DNA of 6,861 nucleotides from JAMCZZ01 sp964363695 (GCA_964363695.1 CAYIJI010000048.1:1-6861); one strand, 5' to 3'; shown: positions 1 through 6,040, counted from the first letter of the stretch. Numbers and translations: made by a program. Notes: generated by a model not told the origin, from the letters alone.

Positions 1-1
1 G

Positions 2-97
2 AAGGCTTGTGGTTATCCAAATGTTCAAAAGGCGTTATGGGGTTACAACCCTTCAACTAGCTATTACAATAAGGTTATGAGAATAGCCGGAATGTAA
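2..97 (+). CDS. C-terminal end of a probable lytic murein transglycosylase (partial)
   Basis: The gene enters from the left edge; only the last 31 codons and a TAA stop are present, reading from base 2. The visible peptide contains ALWGYNPSTSYYNKVMRIAG. This matches the usual end of lytic transglycosylase catalytic domains, where a pattern of the form A-hydrophobic-W/F-x-YN-x-S-x-x-Y followed by V-x-x-x-A closes the fold. Such enzymes cleave the glycan strands of peptidoglycan outside the cytoplasmic membrane. It is the only plus-strand gene and converges on enolase, with a terminator starting 6 nt after its stop. The catalytic glutamate and any signal peptide lie outside the window, so the family is a motif-level judgement on a short tail. 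Confidence 0.55.
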   Translation, partial: KACGYPNVQKALWGYNPSTSYYNKVMRIAGM

Positions 98-103
98 ATA
101 TTG

Positions 104-138
104 AAAAAAGTCCCGAGATTACATCAAAGGACTTTTTT
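104..138. terminator. Bidirectional intrinsic terminator between converging genes
   Basis: AAAAAAGTCC (104-113) and GGACTTTTTT (129-138) are perfect reverse complements around a 15-nt loop. Each direction ends in a run of six T, so the hairpin can stop the plus-strand transglycosylase transcript (stop codon at 95-97) and the minus-strand enolase transcript (stop at 188-190). The G/C core is only four pairs and the U run is part of the stem, so efficiency may be moderate. Confidence 0.8.
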
Positions 139-140
139 CG

Positions 141-184
141 TATTCACTACTTACTTACTACTTATTCACTTACAACTTACTACT
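141..184. repeat. Two-copy tandem repeat, 22-nt unit
   Basis: Bases 141-162 and 163-184 are two adjacent copies of a 22-nt unit. Both begin TATTCACT and both end ACTTACTACT; they differ only at unit positions 9-12, so 18 of 22 bases match. The array fills the space between the terminator and the enolase stop codon. It is built from short ACTTAC/ACTACT words and has no obvious hairpin. It probably arose by slippage or local duplication, and no function is evident. Confidence 0.75.
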
Positions 185-187
185 AAT

Positions 188-1498
188 CTATAGCTGTTCC
201 ATTCCCTCATTGCCGTCGGTATCCCAAGCCGCAAATTTGGCTTTTTCGCCTAGCTTCTCTTCAATCTCGAGTATCCTATTATACTTAGCCGTTCTTTCCG
301 ATCTGCAGGGAGCTCCGGATTTGATGGTTCCGCATCCGCTTGCAATGGCTAAGTCTGCGATAAAGTCATCTTCTGTCTCTCCTGACCGGTGGGAAATCAT
401 TATCTTAAGGCCTGCTTTTTCGGCGATCTTGATCGTTTCCAAAGTTTCTGAGAGAGTGCCGATTTGATTTGGTTTGATCAATATTCCAGTGGATGATTTG
501 TATTGTATTCCTTTTTGCAAAAGATCTTTGTTGGTTGCATATAAGTCATCTCCGATCAGCTCAACCTTATCCCCTATTCTTTGTGTTAAGTCTCTCCATC
601 CGTTCCAGTCATTTTCACTTAGGCCGTCTTCAATAGAAATAATAGGATATTTTTCACACCAATTAGCGTAAAAATCGATCATTTGCTGAGTTGTAAGCGT
701 AAGGTTCTCTCTGTGAAGCTGGTAGAGTTCTTCTGTAAACAATCTACTGGCGGCTGGATCTATGGCAATAAATACGTTTTCTCCTGCTGAGTAGTTTGCA
801 TCCTTAATAGCCATCATCAAGAGCTCCATCGCTTGTTCGTTTGAAAACAACGAGGGAGCGTATCCGCCCTCATCTCCAACCAACGGCTGATAGTTTCTTT
901 CCTCAAGAATTTTAGCCAAGCTATGATAAATTTCTACTCCTACCCGCAGGGCTTCATTGAAATTTTTGAACTTTACCGGCACAATCATAAATTCTTGAAA
1001 ATCGGTCGATCCTACTGCGTGTTTTCCTCCGTTCAAAATATTCATAAAGGGGATCGGTATGCTAAAACTATCACCTTTTTTTCCCATCAGCTCGGCAAGA
1101 TATTGGTAAAGAGGTATTTTAGAACTTTTGGAAGCGGCTTTAGCGACAGCAAGAGATACAGAAAGAATTGAGTTGGCGCCGAGGTGCGATTTATTCGGCG
1201 TATTATCGAGTTCGATCATCCGCCTGTCAACGCTGTACAAATCAAGCGCATCCATACCGACGACTGCATCTTTGATCGTTGTGTTGACATTAGCAATCGC
1301 CTTTAGAACGCCTTTGCCGTTGTACCTGTTCATGTCGCCGTCGCGGAGCTCAAGGGCTTCATTTATACCGGTTGATGCGCCGGAAGGCACAAAACCAAGC
1401 GAATGAACTCCCGTGTCTAAAACGACTTCACAAGCAATAGTTGGATTTCCTCTGGAATCTAGAACTTCGCGCGCAAAAACATTTTTAATTATTGCCAT
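188..1498 (-). CDS. eno: Enolase (phosphopyruvate hydratase)
   Basis: This cytosolic glycolytic enzyme interconverts 2-phosphoglycerate and phosphoenolpyruvate using Mg2+. The 436 aa are a normal length. Visible in order are the N-terminal EVLDSRGNPT (11-20), the mobile loop SGAST (39-43), NGGKHA with the substrate-side His160, VGDEGGYAP with catalytic Glu210, metal ligands Asp247, Glu290 (SIEDGL) and Asp317 (IGDDLY), the signature LIKPNQIGTLSE with the base Lys342, SHRSGETED with Arg371 and Ser372, and Lys393 before GAPCRSERTAKYN. All catalytic residues are therefore present. The segment after Asp247 reads PAASRLF where most enolases have AASEFY-like sequence. The ATG at 1498 is preceded by a perfect Shine-Dalgarno AAGGAGGT (1503-1510) with 5-nt spacing. 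The gene ends with TAG and shares the terminator at 104-138. It is not grouped with other glycolytic genes here. I identified no clear promoter in the AT-rich palindrome upstream. Confidence 0.98.
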   Translation of the reverse strand: MAIIKNVFAREVLDSRGNPTIACEVVLDTGVHSLGFVPSGASTGINEALELRDGDMNRYNGKGVLKAIANVNTTIKDAVVGMDALDLYSVDRRMIELDNTPNKSHLGANSILSVSLAVAKAASKSSKIPLYQYLAELMGKKGDSFSIPIPFMNILNGGKHAVGSTDFQEFMIVPVKFKNFNEALRVGVEIYHSLAKILEERNYQPLVGDEGGYAPSLFSNEQAMELLMMAIKDANYSAGENVFIAIDPAASRLFTEELYQLHRENLTLTTQQMIDFYANWCEKYPIISIEDGLSENDWNGWRDLTQRIGDKVELIGDDLYATNKDLLQKGIQYKSSTGILIKPNQIGTLSETLETIKIAEKAGLKIMISHRSGETEDDFIADLAIASGCGTIKSGAPCRSERTAKYNRILEIEEKLGEKAKFAAWDTDGNEGMEQL

Positions 1499-1514
1499 AT
1501 ATACCTCCTTAAGT

Positions 1515-1636
1515 AATTTAAAATTTACAAATTTAAAATTTAAAACAAATGTTAAAAATTAAATTTAAAATGTTTAAAAATTGCTCATTAAGAATTAAAA
1601 ATTCATTTTAAATTAGTAAATTTTAAATTTTAAATT
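1515..1636. repeat. Nested AT-only palindrome with direct repeat, eno leader
   Basis: AATTTAAAATTTAAAA at 1530-1545 is the perfect reverse complement of 1621-1636 (16 bp). Nested inside, AATTTAAAATG at 1562-1572 is the perfect reverse complement of 1604-1614 (11 bp). A 13-nt direct repeat, AATTTAAAATTTA, lies at 1515-1527 and 1530-1542. A small hairpin, GAATT-AAA-AATTC (1592-1604), sits near the centre. The whole lies between the DUF3048 gene stop and the enolase ribosome binding site, so it would be in any eno leader or readthrough transcript. Pairing is almost entirely A-T, so a DNA cruciform or weak RNA hairpin is possible but not strong. Confidence 0.75.
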
Positions 1637-1661
1637 GAATTGTTAAACTTCAAATTGTTTA

Positions 1662-2831
1662 TTATTGTACAGTCACACTTCCTTCGGGCGGGATGACGCA
1701 GATCCAAAATTGCCCTCGGTTGAAAACAATCTCGTTGCCCGATTCATCGTAGAAAAGTTCTCTGTCTGCTACTGTCGGTTTTTTCCACGTGCCTTTTATT
1801 TCTTTTCCGTCTAAGAAAATTCTTGCGTTTCCAGTTCCTATCGTAGTCATATCATAACCGGGTTCATTAATTTTAGTAATTGTAGATTTTCGCTTAACAG
1901 TCATAACGATAATGTTTTTCGGATTTATTTGATTTTTGCTTATTTTGTCAACATGAGGATTTCCGGCCAATGATCTTTTATAGGAATTGGTTGCTTTGTT
2001 ATATTCAAAGTCCACATTGAATTGCGCGCTTGAAAAAACTATAGATACCTTCTGTTTTTCTGGGGCGCTAGCCTTTTCGTCTCCTTCCGGTTCGTCTTTA
2101 AACTTAACGACATTGAAGTTGTTGGCGGTTGAATATTTATTTGTGCTTGCTTGCTCCTGAAGCTTGACAGTTGAAGTAAACATCGTATGCTCAGAGGCAA
2201 CTTTTCCATCTTTTTCTCTCCAGTATGGGCTCCCATATCTGAATTGGTCTAGATCCAAAATTTTATCTCTCGGTATTTTTTCCAGAGCGTCCATATTCCC
2301 GCCGACATGAGCAAAAAAGGCATTGTAGCCATGAGCCCAATCGATGTAATAGGTTCTAGCTGAACGCACCGGCCCGATTTTTTCCGCTTGATAGGTGCCA
2401 TAGATAGCAAGAAATCGGGTAATTCCGCCTTCGGCGATCGCTTCGTAAACAATGCTGGCTTTATCTAAGCCGGATTGGGGTCTAGCGTCAGGATGGTTTT
2501 CTATAATAATGCCGAGAGGATGGCGGTTAGCCGACTCCTGATCTGTCATGACGCCGTCCAGCACCGCGGGGTATAGAGCTTCGGCCAGAGCTTCTTCTGT
2601 TTCACTTTCCTTTTTCTCTGAAACTGATTTTTCATAAGAAAGCGAATAGAGGCCGATTCCGAATGAAGATATGATGACTAGGCCGATGCTGGCGATAAAA
2701 ATTAATCTTTTTTTAGGGTTACGGAAAAAAGCCTGTATTTTTTTTCGAATATCTTTAAATTTAGATAAAAATTTCTTATCCCTTTGTTTTGTTTCTCTCT
2801 CCGATTCTTCATTAAGATCAATGTCTGCCAC
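1662..2831 (-). CDS. Membrane-anchored DUF3048 (YerB-like) protein
   Basis: This is a 389-aa protein with a charged cytoplasmic N-terminus (1-42), one membrane helix at about 43-64 (LIFIASIGLVIISSFGIGLY) and an extracytoplasmic remainder. The DUF3048 N-terminal domain (about 100-235) shows IIIENHPDARPQSGL, IVYEAIAEGGITRF, KIGPVRSAR and HVGG, all hallmarks of the family typified by Bacillus YerB. A charged linker follows (about 245-260), then the C-terminal domain (about 262-386) with IIVMTVKR, the GTGNARIFLDGKEIKGTW motif and a FNRGQFWICVIPP end. The biochemical role of the family is unknown to me; the anchored, exported topology suggests envelope work. Bacillus YerB is a lipoprotein, but no lipobox Cys is present here: the anchor is an uncleaved helix. 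The start is GTG (2829-2831), chosen from the adjacent Shine-Dalgarno and an in-frame upstream stop; the next Met would lose the membrane helix. Confidence 0.9.
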   Translation of the reverse strand: MADIDLNEESERETKQRDKKFLSKFKDIRKKIQAFFRNPKKRLIFIASIGLVIISSFGIGLYSLSYEKSVSEKKESETEEALAEALYPAVLDGVMTDQESANRHPLGIIIENHPDARPQSGLDKASIVYEAIAEGGITRFLAIYGTYQAEKIGPVRSARTYYIDWAHGYNAFFAHVGGNMDALEKIPRDKILDLDQFRYGSPYWREKDGKVASEHTMFTSTVKLQEQASTNKYSTANNFNVVKFKDEPEGDEKASAPEKQKVSIVFSSAQFNVDFEYNKATNSYKRSLAGNPHVDKISKNQINPKNIIVMTVKRKSTITKINEPGYDMTTIGTGNARIFLDGKEIKGTWKKPTVADRELFYDESGNEIVFNRGQFWICVIPPEGSVTVQ

Positions 2832-2833
2832 AA

Positions 2834-2840
2834 CTCCTCC
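2834..2840 (-). promoter_or_regulatory. Shine-Dalgarno deciding the GTG start of the DUF3048 gene
   Basis: On the minus strand GGAGGAG ends two bases before GTG at 2829-2831; its GGAGG core lies 4 nt from the start. The spacing is slightly short, but the match is strong. An in-frame TAA lies a few codons upstream, and no ATG lies near, so this site fixes the start. Confidence 0.75.
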
Positions 2841-2857
2841 ACTTTATTTAAGATTTA

Positions 2858-2971
2858 TTGATGCTAGACTATTGAAACTAGAAGTTTGATCTTGAAGTTG
2901 GAAGGTTGAAGTTCGAATGTCTAGCTTCTAATTTCAAATTCCAACCTCTAGCGTCTAGTGTCAAGCATCAA
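2858..2971. repeat. Imperfect inverted repeat rich in CTAGAC/CTAGAAG words
   Basis: The outer arms TTGATGCT (2858-2865) and AGCATCAA (2964-2971) are perfect complements. Inner arms GTTGGAA (2897-2903) and TTCCAAC (2939-2945) pair, as do TTGAA (2906-2910) and TTCAA (2933-2937). The intervening sequence is made of drifting words such as CTAGAC, CTAGAAG and CTTGAAG on both strands. It occupies most of the gap between trxB and the DUF3048 gene and would fall in the leader of the latter. It resembles the degenerate palindromic filler that I associate with Parcubacteria-type genomes; that link is from memory, not from a search. Confidence 0.65.
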
Positions 2972-3004
2972 TTTTATGTGTTTATTTTTTTTAACTTTAA
3001 TTTT

Positions 3005-3931
3005 TTAATGGTGCCAGTCAGCCAAAATACCTCTTTTGCCTTGCAATTTTTGGAGATAGTCATAACAGGACAATGCTGCTTTTGCGCCTTCTGCCGCCGA
3101 AATAATCGCCTGTTTATATGGCGTTTCTGTTAAGTCTCCCGCCGCAAATATTCCGGGCTCCGAAGTTTCCTGAACATTATTTACTAGCACCTGTTTTTTT
3201 TCATCCAATTTAACCAATCCTTCTACTAGAGAATGATCGACAATAAATCCAACTTCAACTATTATACCATCTGTTTCCACTTCTTTGCCATTCGTCAAAA
3301 GGAGAGATTTTACGACTTTATCTCCTTTTATCTCTTTGATTTGACTTTCGAACATCACCTCAATATTTTTGGTTAAATTTACCGCATCAATCAATACTTG
3401 TTCACCGGTAAAGGAGTCTCTTCTGTGAATCAAATATACTTTTTTACTGTACTTTGAGGCTAAGAGGGCGGCATCGAGAGCGGAATTGCCCCCGCCTGCT
3501 ATCACCAAGGTCTTATTTTTAAAGAAGGGAACATCGCAAGTCGCGCAATAAGAAACGCCTTTTCCTTTAAACTCATTCTCTCCCGGGACATCGAGCTCTC
3601 TTGGTTTTTTCCCGGAAGCTAAGATAACTGTTCTGGCTTCATATTTATTTCTTAAAGTGTGGACTAAAAATTTATCTTTTAATTTTTCAACTTTAGTTGT
3701 TTCTTCAAAAATAATTTTTGCGCCGAATCTCTCTGCTTGACCTTTTAGTCTGGTCGCCAATTCAATACCGGAAATCTTATCGATTCCGGGATAGTTCTCT
3801 ATATCCGGCGTTTTGGCGATTTGCCCGCCGATGTCGCGGCTAATGACCAAGGTATTTAACGCTCTCCTTGAAGCATATAGCCCCGCGCTTAAACCAGCCG
3901 GTCCCCCGCCTATTATTATCACATCATACAT
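3005..3931 (-). CDS. trxB: Thioredoxin reductase (thioredoxin-disulfide reductase, FAD flavoprotein)
   Basis: This cytosolic flavoenzyme passes electrons from NAD(P)H through FAD and a redox disulfide to thioredoxin-like partners. The 308 aa are typical of the low-molecular-weight class. The FAD dinucleotide motif GGGPAG is at 8-13, GGQIAKTPDIENYPG at about 35-49, and the active-site CATC at 129-132. The NAD(P)H-domain glycine motif is GGGNSA (146-151) followed by HRRDSF (169-174). The FAD-closing motif GIFAAGD (260-266) is followed by KQAIISAAEGAKAALS. The HRR pair expected for NADPH use is kept, but the third basic residue of the classical HRRxxFR pattern is replaced (FTG at 174-176), and the glycine motif has Asn where E. 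coli TrxB has Asp. The start is ATG with a weak GGAGA-type site about 10 nt upstream (3939-3946). No thioredoxin gene is visible. A promoter lies at the end of gdh. Confidence 0.95.
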   Translation of the reverse strand: MYDVIIIGGGPAGLSAGLYASRRALNTLVISRDIGGQIAKTPDIENYPGIDKISGIELATRLKGQAERFGAKIIFEETTKVEKLKDKFLVHTLRNKYEARTVILASGKKPRELDVPGENEFKGKGVSYCATCDVPFFKNKTLVIAGGGNSALDAALLASKYSKKVYLIHRRDSFTGEQVLIDAVNLTKNIEVMFESQIKEIKGDKVVKSLLLTNGKEVETDGIIVEVGFIVDHSLVEGLVKLDEKKQVLVNNVQETSEPGIFAAGDLTETPYKQAIISAAEGAKAALSCYDYLQKLQGKRGILADWHH

Positions 3932-3985
3932 TTACTATCTTTCTCCATTCTCCAATTTAAAATTCAAATTAAGAATCAGTGATCT

Positions 3986-4006
3986 ATCTGTGTAAAAGAT
4001 CTGTGT
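3986..4006. repeat. Direct repeat ATCTGTGT pair near the trxB transcription start
   Basis: ATCTGTGT occurs at 3986-3993 and again at 3999-4006, a 13-nt period, in the 85-nt gap before trxB. On the coding strand this is ACACAGAT twice. It begins at about the expected start of transcription from the promoter at 4014-4042. It could be an operator for a redox or metabolite regulator, or chance; the sequence alone does not decide. Confidence 0.35.
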
Positions 4007-4013
4007 TGGTTCT

Positions 4014-4042
4014 ATTTTAGCTTAAAACTCCGCGGTTGTGAA
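4014..4042 (-). promoter_or_regulatory. Probable sigma70-type promoter for trxB, inside the 3' end of gdh
   Basis: On the minus strand TTCACA (4037-4042) and TAAAAT (4014-4019) are separated by exactly 17 nt. Each matches its consensus hexamer at five of six positions. The -35 box lies in the last codons of gdh and the -10 box overlaps its TAA stop. Predicted initiation is near 4007, giving a leader of about 75 nt before trxB. Confidence 0.55.
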
Positions 4043-5267
4043 TGGCCTTGCTTACTCTCTCGATAGCTAAAGCGAAAGCAGCTTCTCTTAAGGTGCAGGA
4101 TTTGTTGCTCTTAAAGTCATAAATATTGGTGAAAGCTTTAGCCATTTTCTCTTTCAGGCTGATTTTCACTTCTTCCTCTGTCATATAATTGCGCGTAAGA
4201 TTTTGCACCCATTCCAAGTAGCTGACCGTAACTCCGCCGGCATTTGCTAAAATGTCCGGAATGACCTCGATTTGTTTTTTGGCTAGTATTTTATCTGCTT
4301 CCGGAGTAGTTGGTCCATTGGCAAGCTCCATTACAACTTTGCATTTGATTCTATCGGCGTTTTTTTCCGTAATCGCATTTTCGAGCGCGGCCGGTATTAG
4401 AACATCACATTCAACTGCGATTAAACCCTCCGGGCTTATATTCTGGGCGCCGGGAAAATTTGTAACCGAGCCGGTTTTTTGCTTGTGATCCTGCAGCCGC
4501 TTGATGTCTAAGCCGTCTTTATTATAAATTGCGCCTTTCGAATCAGAAATAGCTACAATTTTAGCTCCAAGCTTATCTAAGAGTGTGGCGGCATTTCCCC
4601 CGGCGTTTCCAAAACCTTGAATCGCTATTGAAGCACTTTTTATATCCATGTTTTTATGCGATAAATACCCAAGCAATACATAAACTCCGCCTTGCGCTGT
4701 CGCGGTGTCCCTGCCAAGAGAGCCTTCGTTCTCAACCGGTTTTCCAGTCACAACGGCAGGTGTGTGTTCTTGGGCGATATGGCTGTATTCATCCATTATC
4801 CATGCCATCACCTGTGCGTTTGTATAAACGTCGGGTGCAGGAATATCTTTATATGGTCCGATATTTGAGAAGATTTTATCAATATAACCGCGTGTTAGAT
4901 GTTCAAGTTCATGTTTTGAAAGTGTCTTCGGATCTACAATAATACCGCCTTTTGCGCCGCCGAAAGGGATGTTAACAACCGCGCACTTAAATGTCATCCA
5001 CAAGGAGAGAGCCTTAATTTCATCAAGATTAACCTCTGGATGATAACGGATTCCGCCTTTGTACGGTCCTCTGTAGTTGTTGTGCTGGACTCTGTAGCCA
5101 TGAAAAATCTTTATTTTACCACTCTCCATTTTCATGGGGATAGAAACTTCAATTACTCTTTGGGGGTATTTTAATATTTCAATAATCTCTGGATCGAAAT
5201 CAACCAGCTTTTTAGCTTCATCGATTTGCTTCTGGGCATTTTTAAACGGATTTGTAGTTTCTGTCAT
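4017..5267 (-). CDS. gdhA: Glutamate dehydrogenase, NAD(P)-dependent
   Basis: It catalyses reversible oxidative deamination of glutamate to 2-oxoglutarate and ammonia in the cytoplasm, joining amino-acid and central carbon metabolism. The 416 aa match the usual hexameric class. The N-terminal dimerisation/substrate domain (about 35-165) contains YRGPYKGGIRYHP with Lys70, MTFKCAVVNIPFGGAKGG with Lys94 and catalytic Lys106, and IPAPDVYTN with Asp146. The ELFV nucleotide-binding domain (about 183-413) contains GFGNAGG (208-214), ISDSKGAIY with Asp232 after the second strand, IPAALENAI, ELANGPTTPEAD and PDILANAGGVTVSYLEW. The SDSKG segment resembles archaeal-type enzymes known with either cofactor, so I do not assign NAD or NADP. 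The ATG is preceded by AAGGA (5273-5277) at 5 nt. Its 237-nt upstream gap holds a probable promoter and a large palindromic element; trxB follows 85 nt downstream. Confidence 0.96.
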   Translation of the reverse strand: MTETTNPFKNAQKQIDEAKKLVDFDPEIIEILKYPQRVIEVSIPMKMESGKIKIFHGYRVQHNNYRGPYKGGIRYHPEVNLDEIKALSLWMTFKCAVVNIPFGGAKGGIIVDPKTLSKHELEHLTRGYIDKIFSNIGPYKDIPAPDVYTNAQVMAWIMDEYSHIAQEHTPAVVTGKPVENEGSLGRDTATAQGGVYVLLGYLSHKNMDIKSASIAIQGFGNAGGNAATLLDKLGAKIVAISDSKGAIYNKDGLDIKRLQDHKQKTGSVTNFPGAQNISPEGLIAVECDVLIPAALENAITEKNADRIKCKVVMELANGPTTPEADKILAKKQIEVIPDILANAGGVTVSYLEWVQNLTRNYMTEEEVKISLKEKMAKAFTNIYDFKSNKSCTLREAAFALAIERVSKAIHNRGVLS

Positions 5268-5298
5268 TTTATTCCTTAATTAAATTTAAGCCGTAAAC

Positions 5299-5450
5299 AA
5301 GAAGTTATTTCGTAACTACTCACTGTATCGTCATTCTGAAGCCGATTTTAGGCTGAAGAATCTAGCGAAGCGTTACTATCAGATCGTTTCACTAGAACTT
5401 GTCCTGAGCGCAGGCGGGAATGACAGTGAATGGTTACATTATTTCTTCTT
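5299..5450. repeat. Large GTCATTC-type palindromic element with cloverleaf potential
   Basis: The outer stem pairs GTAAC (5312-5316) with GTTAC (5433-5437), CACTG (5321-5325) with CAGTG (5424-5428), and TCATTC (5331-5336) with GAATGA (5418-5423). An extra AAGAAG (5299-5304) pairs with CTTCTT (5445-5450). Inside are three hairpins: AGCC/GGCT (5340-5343, 5351-5354); TCTAGCGAAGCG (5361-5372) with CGTTTCACTAGA (5385-5396), 10 Watson-Crick pairs plus one G-T of 12; and CCTG/CAGG (5403-5406, 5411-5414). The arms contain the widespread intergenic words GTCATTC and GGCGGGAATGAC. It has no coding frame of note and lies wholly within the predicted gdh leader. It looks like a dispersed non-autonomous palindromic repeat. 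Confidence 0.8.
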
Positions 5451-5464
5451 CTAAAAATAGGCGC

Positions 5465-5493
5465 ATTATAAAATAGTTATCCATATAGTCCAA
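5465..5493 (-). promoter_or_regulatory. Probable sigma70-type promoter for gdh
   Basis: On the minus strand a perfect -10 TATAAT (5465-5470) lies 17 nt after TTGGAC (5488-5493), which keeps the TTG of the -35 consensus. It begins 12 nt past the stop of the small membrane gene. Initiation near 5458 would give a gdh leader of about 190 nt including the whole palindromic element. Confidence 0.6.
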
Positions 5494-5504
5494 AATATCA
5501 TTTT

Positions 5505-5762
5505 CTACTTAAAAAACAATAGTTCAACCCGAACAAAAAGAAATTTAATAATATTAAACAGCAAACTTCCAATGTGCCGGGCTGCCGGCCATGTACCAGG
5601 CAGAAATATTATTAATGCGGCGATGAATATCCAATGGCCGTGTTTGATCACCATATAAATCTGCCACAATAGAAAAAGGAGTAGCGCGAGCGATAGAAGC
5701 GCTTGATTTGTAGTTGAAAGTCCGGATATTAAGTTGTCGTATTGTGTAAAAATATAGTCCAT
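5505..5762 (-). CDS. Small hydrophobic membrane protein, function unknown
   Basis: This is an 85-aa protein with a hydrophilic N-terminus (1-19), a membrane helix at about 21-39 (ALLSLALLLFLLWQIYMVI), a short loop KHGH and a second helix at about 44-60 interrupted by LPGTWP. A third amphipathic or membrane-lying helix follows at about 64-84, with scattered Lys/Arg. I do not recognise a family. Its ATG is 2 nt after the TAA of the LytR_C gene, so the two are almost certainly co-transcribed and probably translationally coupled; the only Shine-Dalgarno-like sequence (AGGGG) is inside the end of the upstream gene and rather far, about 11 nt away. This linkage suggests a role beside the LytR_C protein at the envelope. 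The stop is TAG, followed by a promoter for gdh and no clear terminator. Confidence 0.75.
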   Translation of the reverse strand: MDYIFTQYDNLISGLSTTNQALLSLALLLFLLWQIYMVIKHGHWIFIAALIIFLPGTWPAARHIGSLLFNIIKFLFVRVELLFFK

Positions 5763-5764
5763 AT

Positions 5765-6030
5765 TTATTTAGCCCCTACTATTATGATGATGTCATAATC
5801 CCCGACTTTGCTATCGTTATTTTCAGTTGAAACTTCCCTTCCCATAAGGGATGCTTTTACAAGATTGGCTTCTTTGTCTTTGCCCGTTTTAAAATAAATG
5901 AGGGTAGTTTTATAAGCAAAGTTTTTTGCGTTCGCTACTTTAGAAATTTTGAAGCCGGCGCTTTCTAATTCAGTTTTTACTTTCTCGGCCGAACCTTTGA
6001 TGCCGTTTCCGTTTAATATTTCCATTACTA
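5765..6030 (-). CDS. LytR_C domain, C-terminal part of an exported membrane-anchored protein (5' cut by gap)
   Basis: The frame runs from the assembly gap to TAA at 5765-5767. The first readable codons give V-M-E-I-L-N-G-N-G, then IKGSAEKVKTELESAGF, a TTLIYFKTGKD strand and a closing DYDIIIIVGA. This is the full-length pattern of the LytR_C domain (LytR/CpsA/Psr C-terminal domain): strand with LNG(S/N)G, helix, strand, ending in a hydrophobic strand before G. Binding partners of this domain are not established to my knowledge. The Met at 6023-6025 lies inside the first conserved strand and has no Shine-Dalgarno, so it is very unlikely to be the true start. I infer that this is the C-terminal domain of the protein that begins at 6543, joined across the gap. 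The small membrane gene follows 2 nt later. Confidence 0.85.
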
Positions 6031-6040
6031 NNNNNNNNNN
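6031..6040. other. Assembly gap (10 N)
   Basis: Ten N interrupt one gene. Taken literally, the N count puts the upstream half in a frame that ends at a TAG (6028-6030) right after the gap and out of frame with the LytR_C domain. Ten is a common placeholder, so the true length is unknown and the apparent stop is probably an artefact. Confidence 0.95.

Noticed and set aside
141..184. CRISPR array
   Set aside because: There are only two directly adjacent copies, no spacers and no cas genes.
210..1406. Several plus-strand open frames of 65-92 codons opposite enolase
   Set aside because: They are antisense shadows of a full-length, fully conserved enzyme and show no family features.
1511..1660. 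Promoter for enolase in the AT-rich gap
   Set aside because: Many weak A/T matches exist, but no pair of boxes stands out above the composition, so none is called.
2039..2452. Minus-strand open frames of 65-67 codons inside the DUF3048 gene
   Set aside because: They are in another frame of a gene whose conserved motifs span the same bases.
2959..2964. Perfect TTGACA -35 box on the minus strand upstream of the DUF3048 gene
   Set aside because: No -10-like hexamer lies 16-18 nt downstream, and the box is part of the CTTGACACTAGAC repeat wording.
4252..4942. Plus-strand open frames of 78 and 119 codons opposite gdh
   Set aside because: They lie antisense to conserved glutamate dehydrogenase motifs, with no ribosome binding site or recognisable domain.
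5299..5450. tRNA or structured RNA gene, suggested by cloverleaf topology
   Set aside because: It lacks T-arm and anticodon features and the CCA-end layout; the arms match common intergenic palindrome words.
5299..5450. Intrinsic terminator for the small membrane gene
   Set aside because: No T run follows the hairpin on the minus strand, and a promoter lies between the gene and the hairpin.
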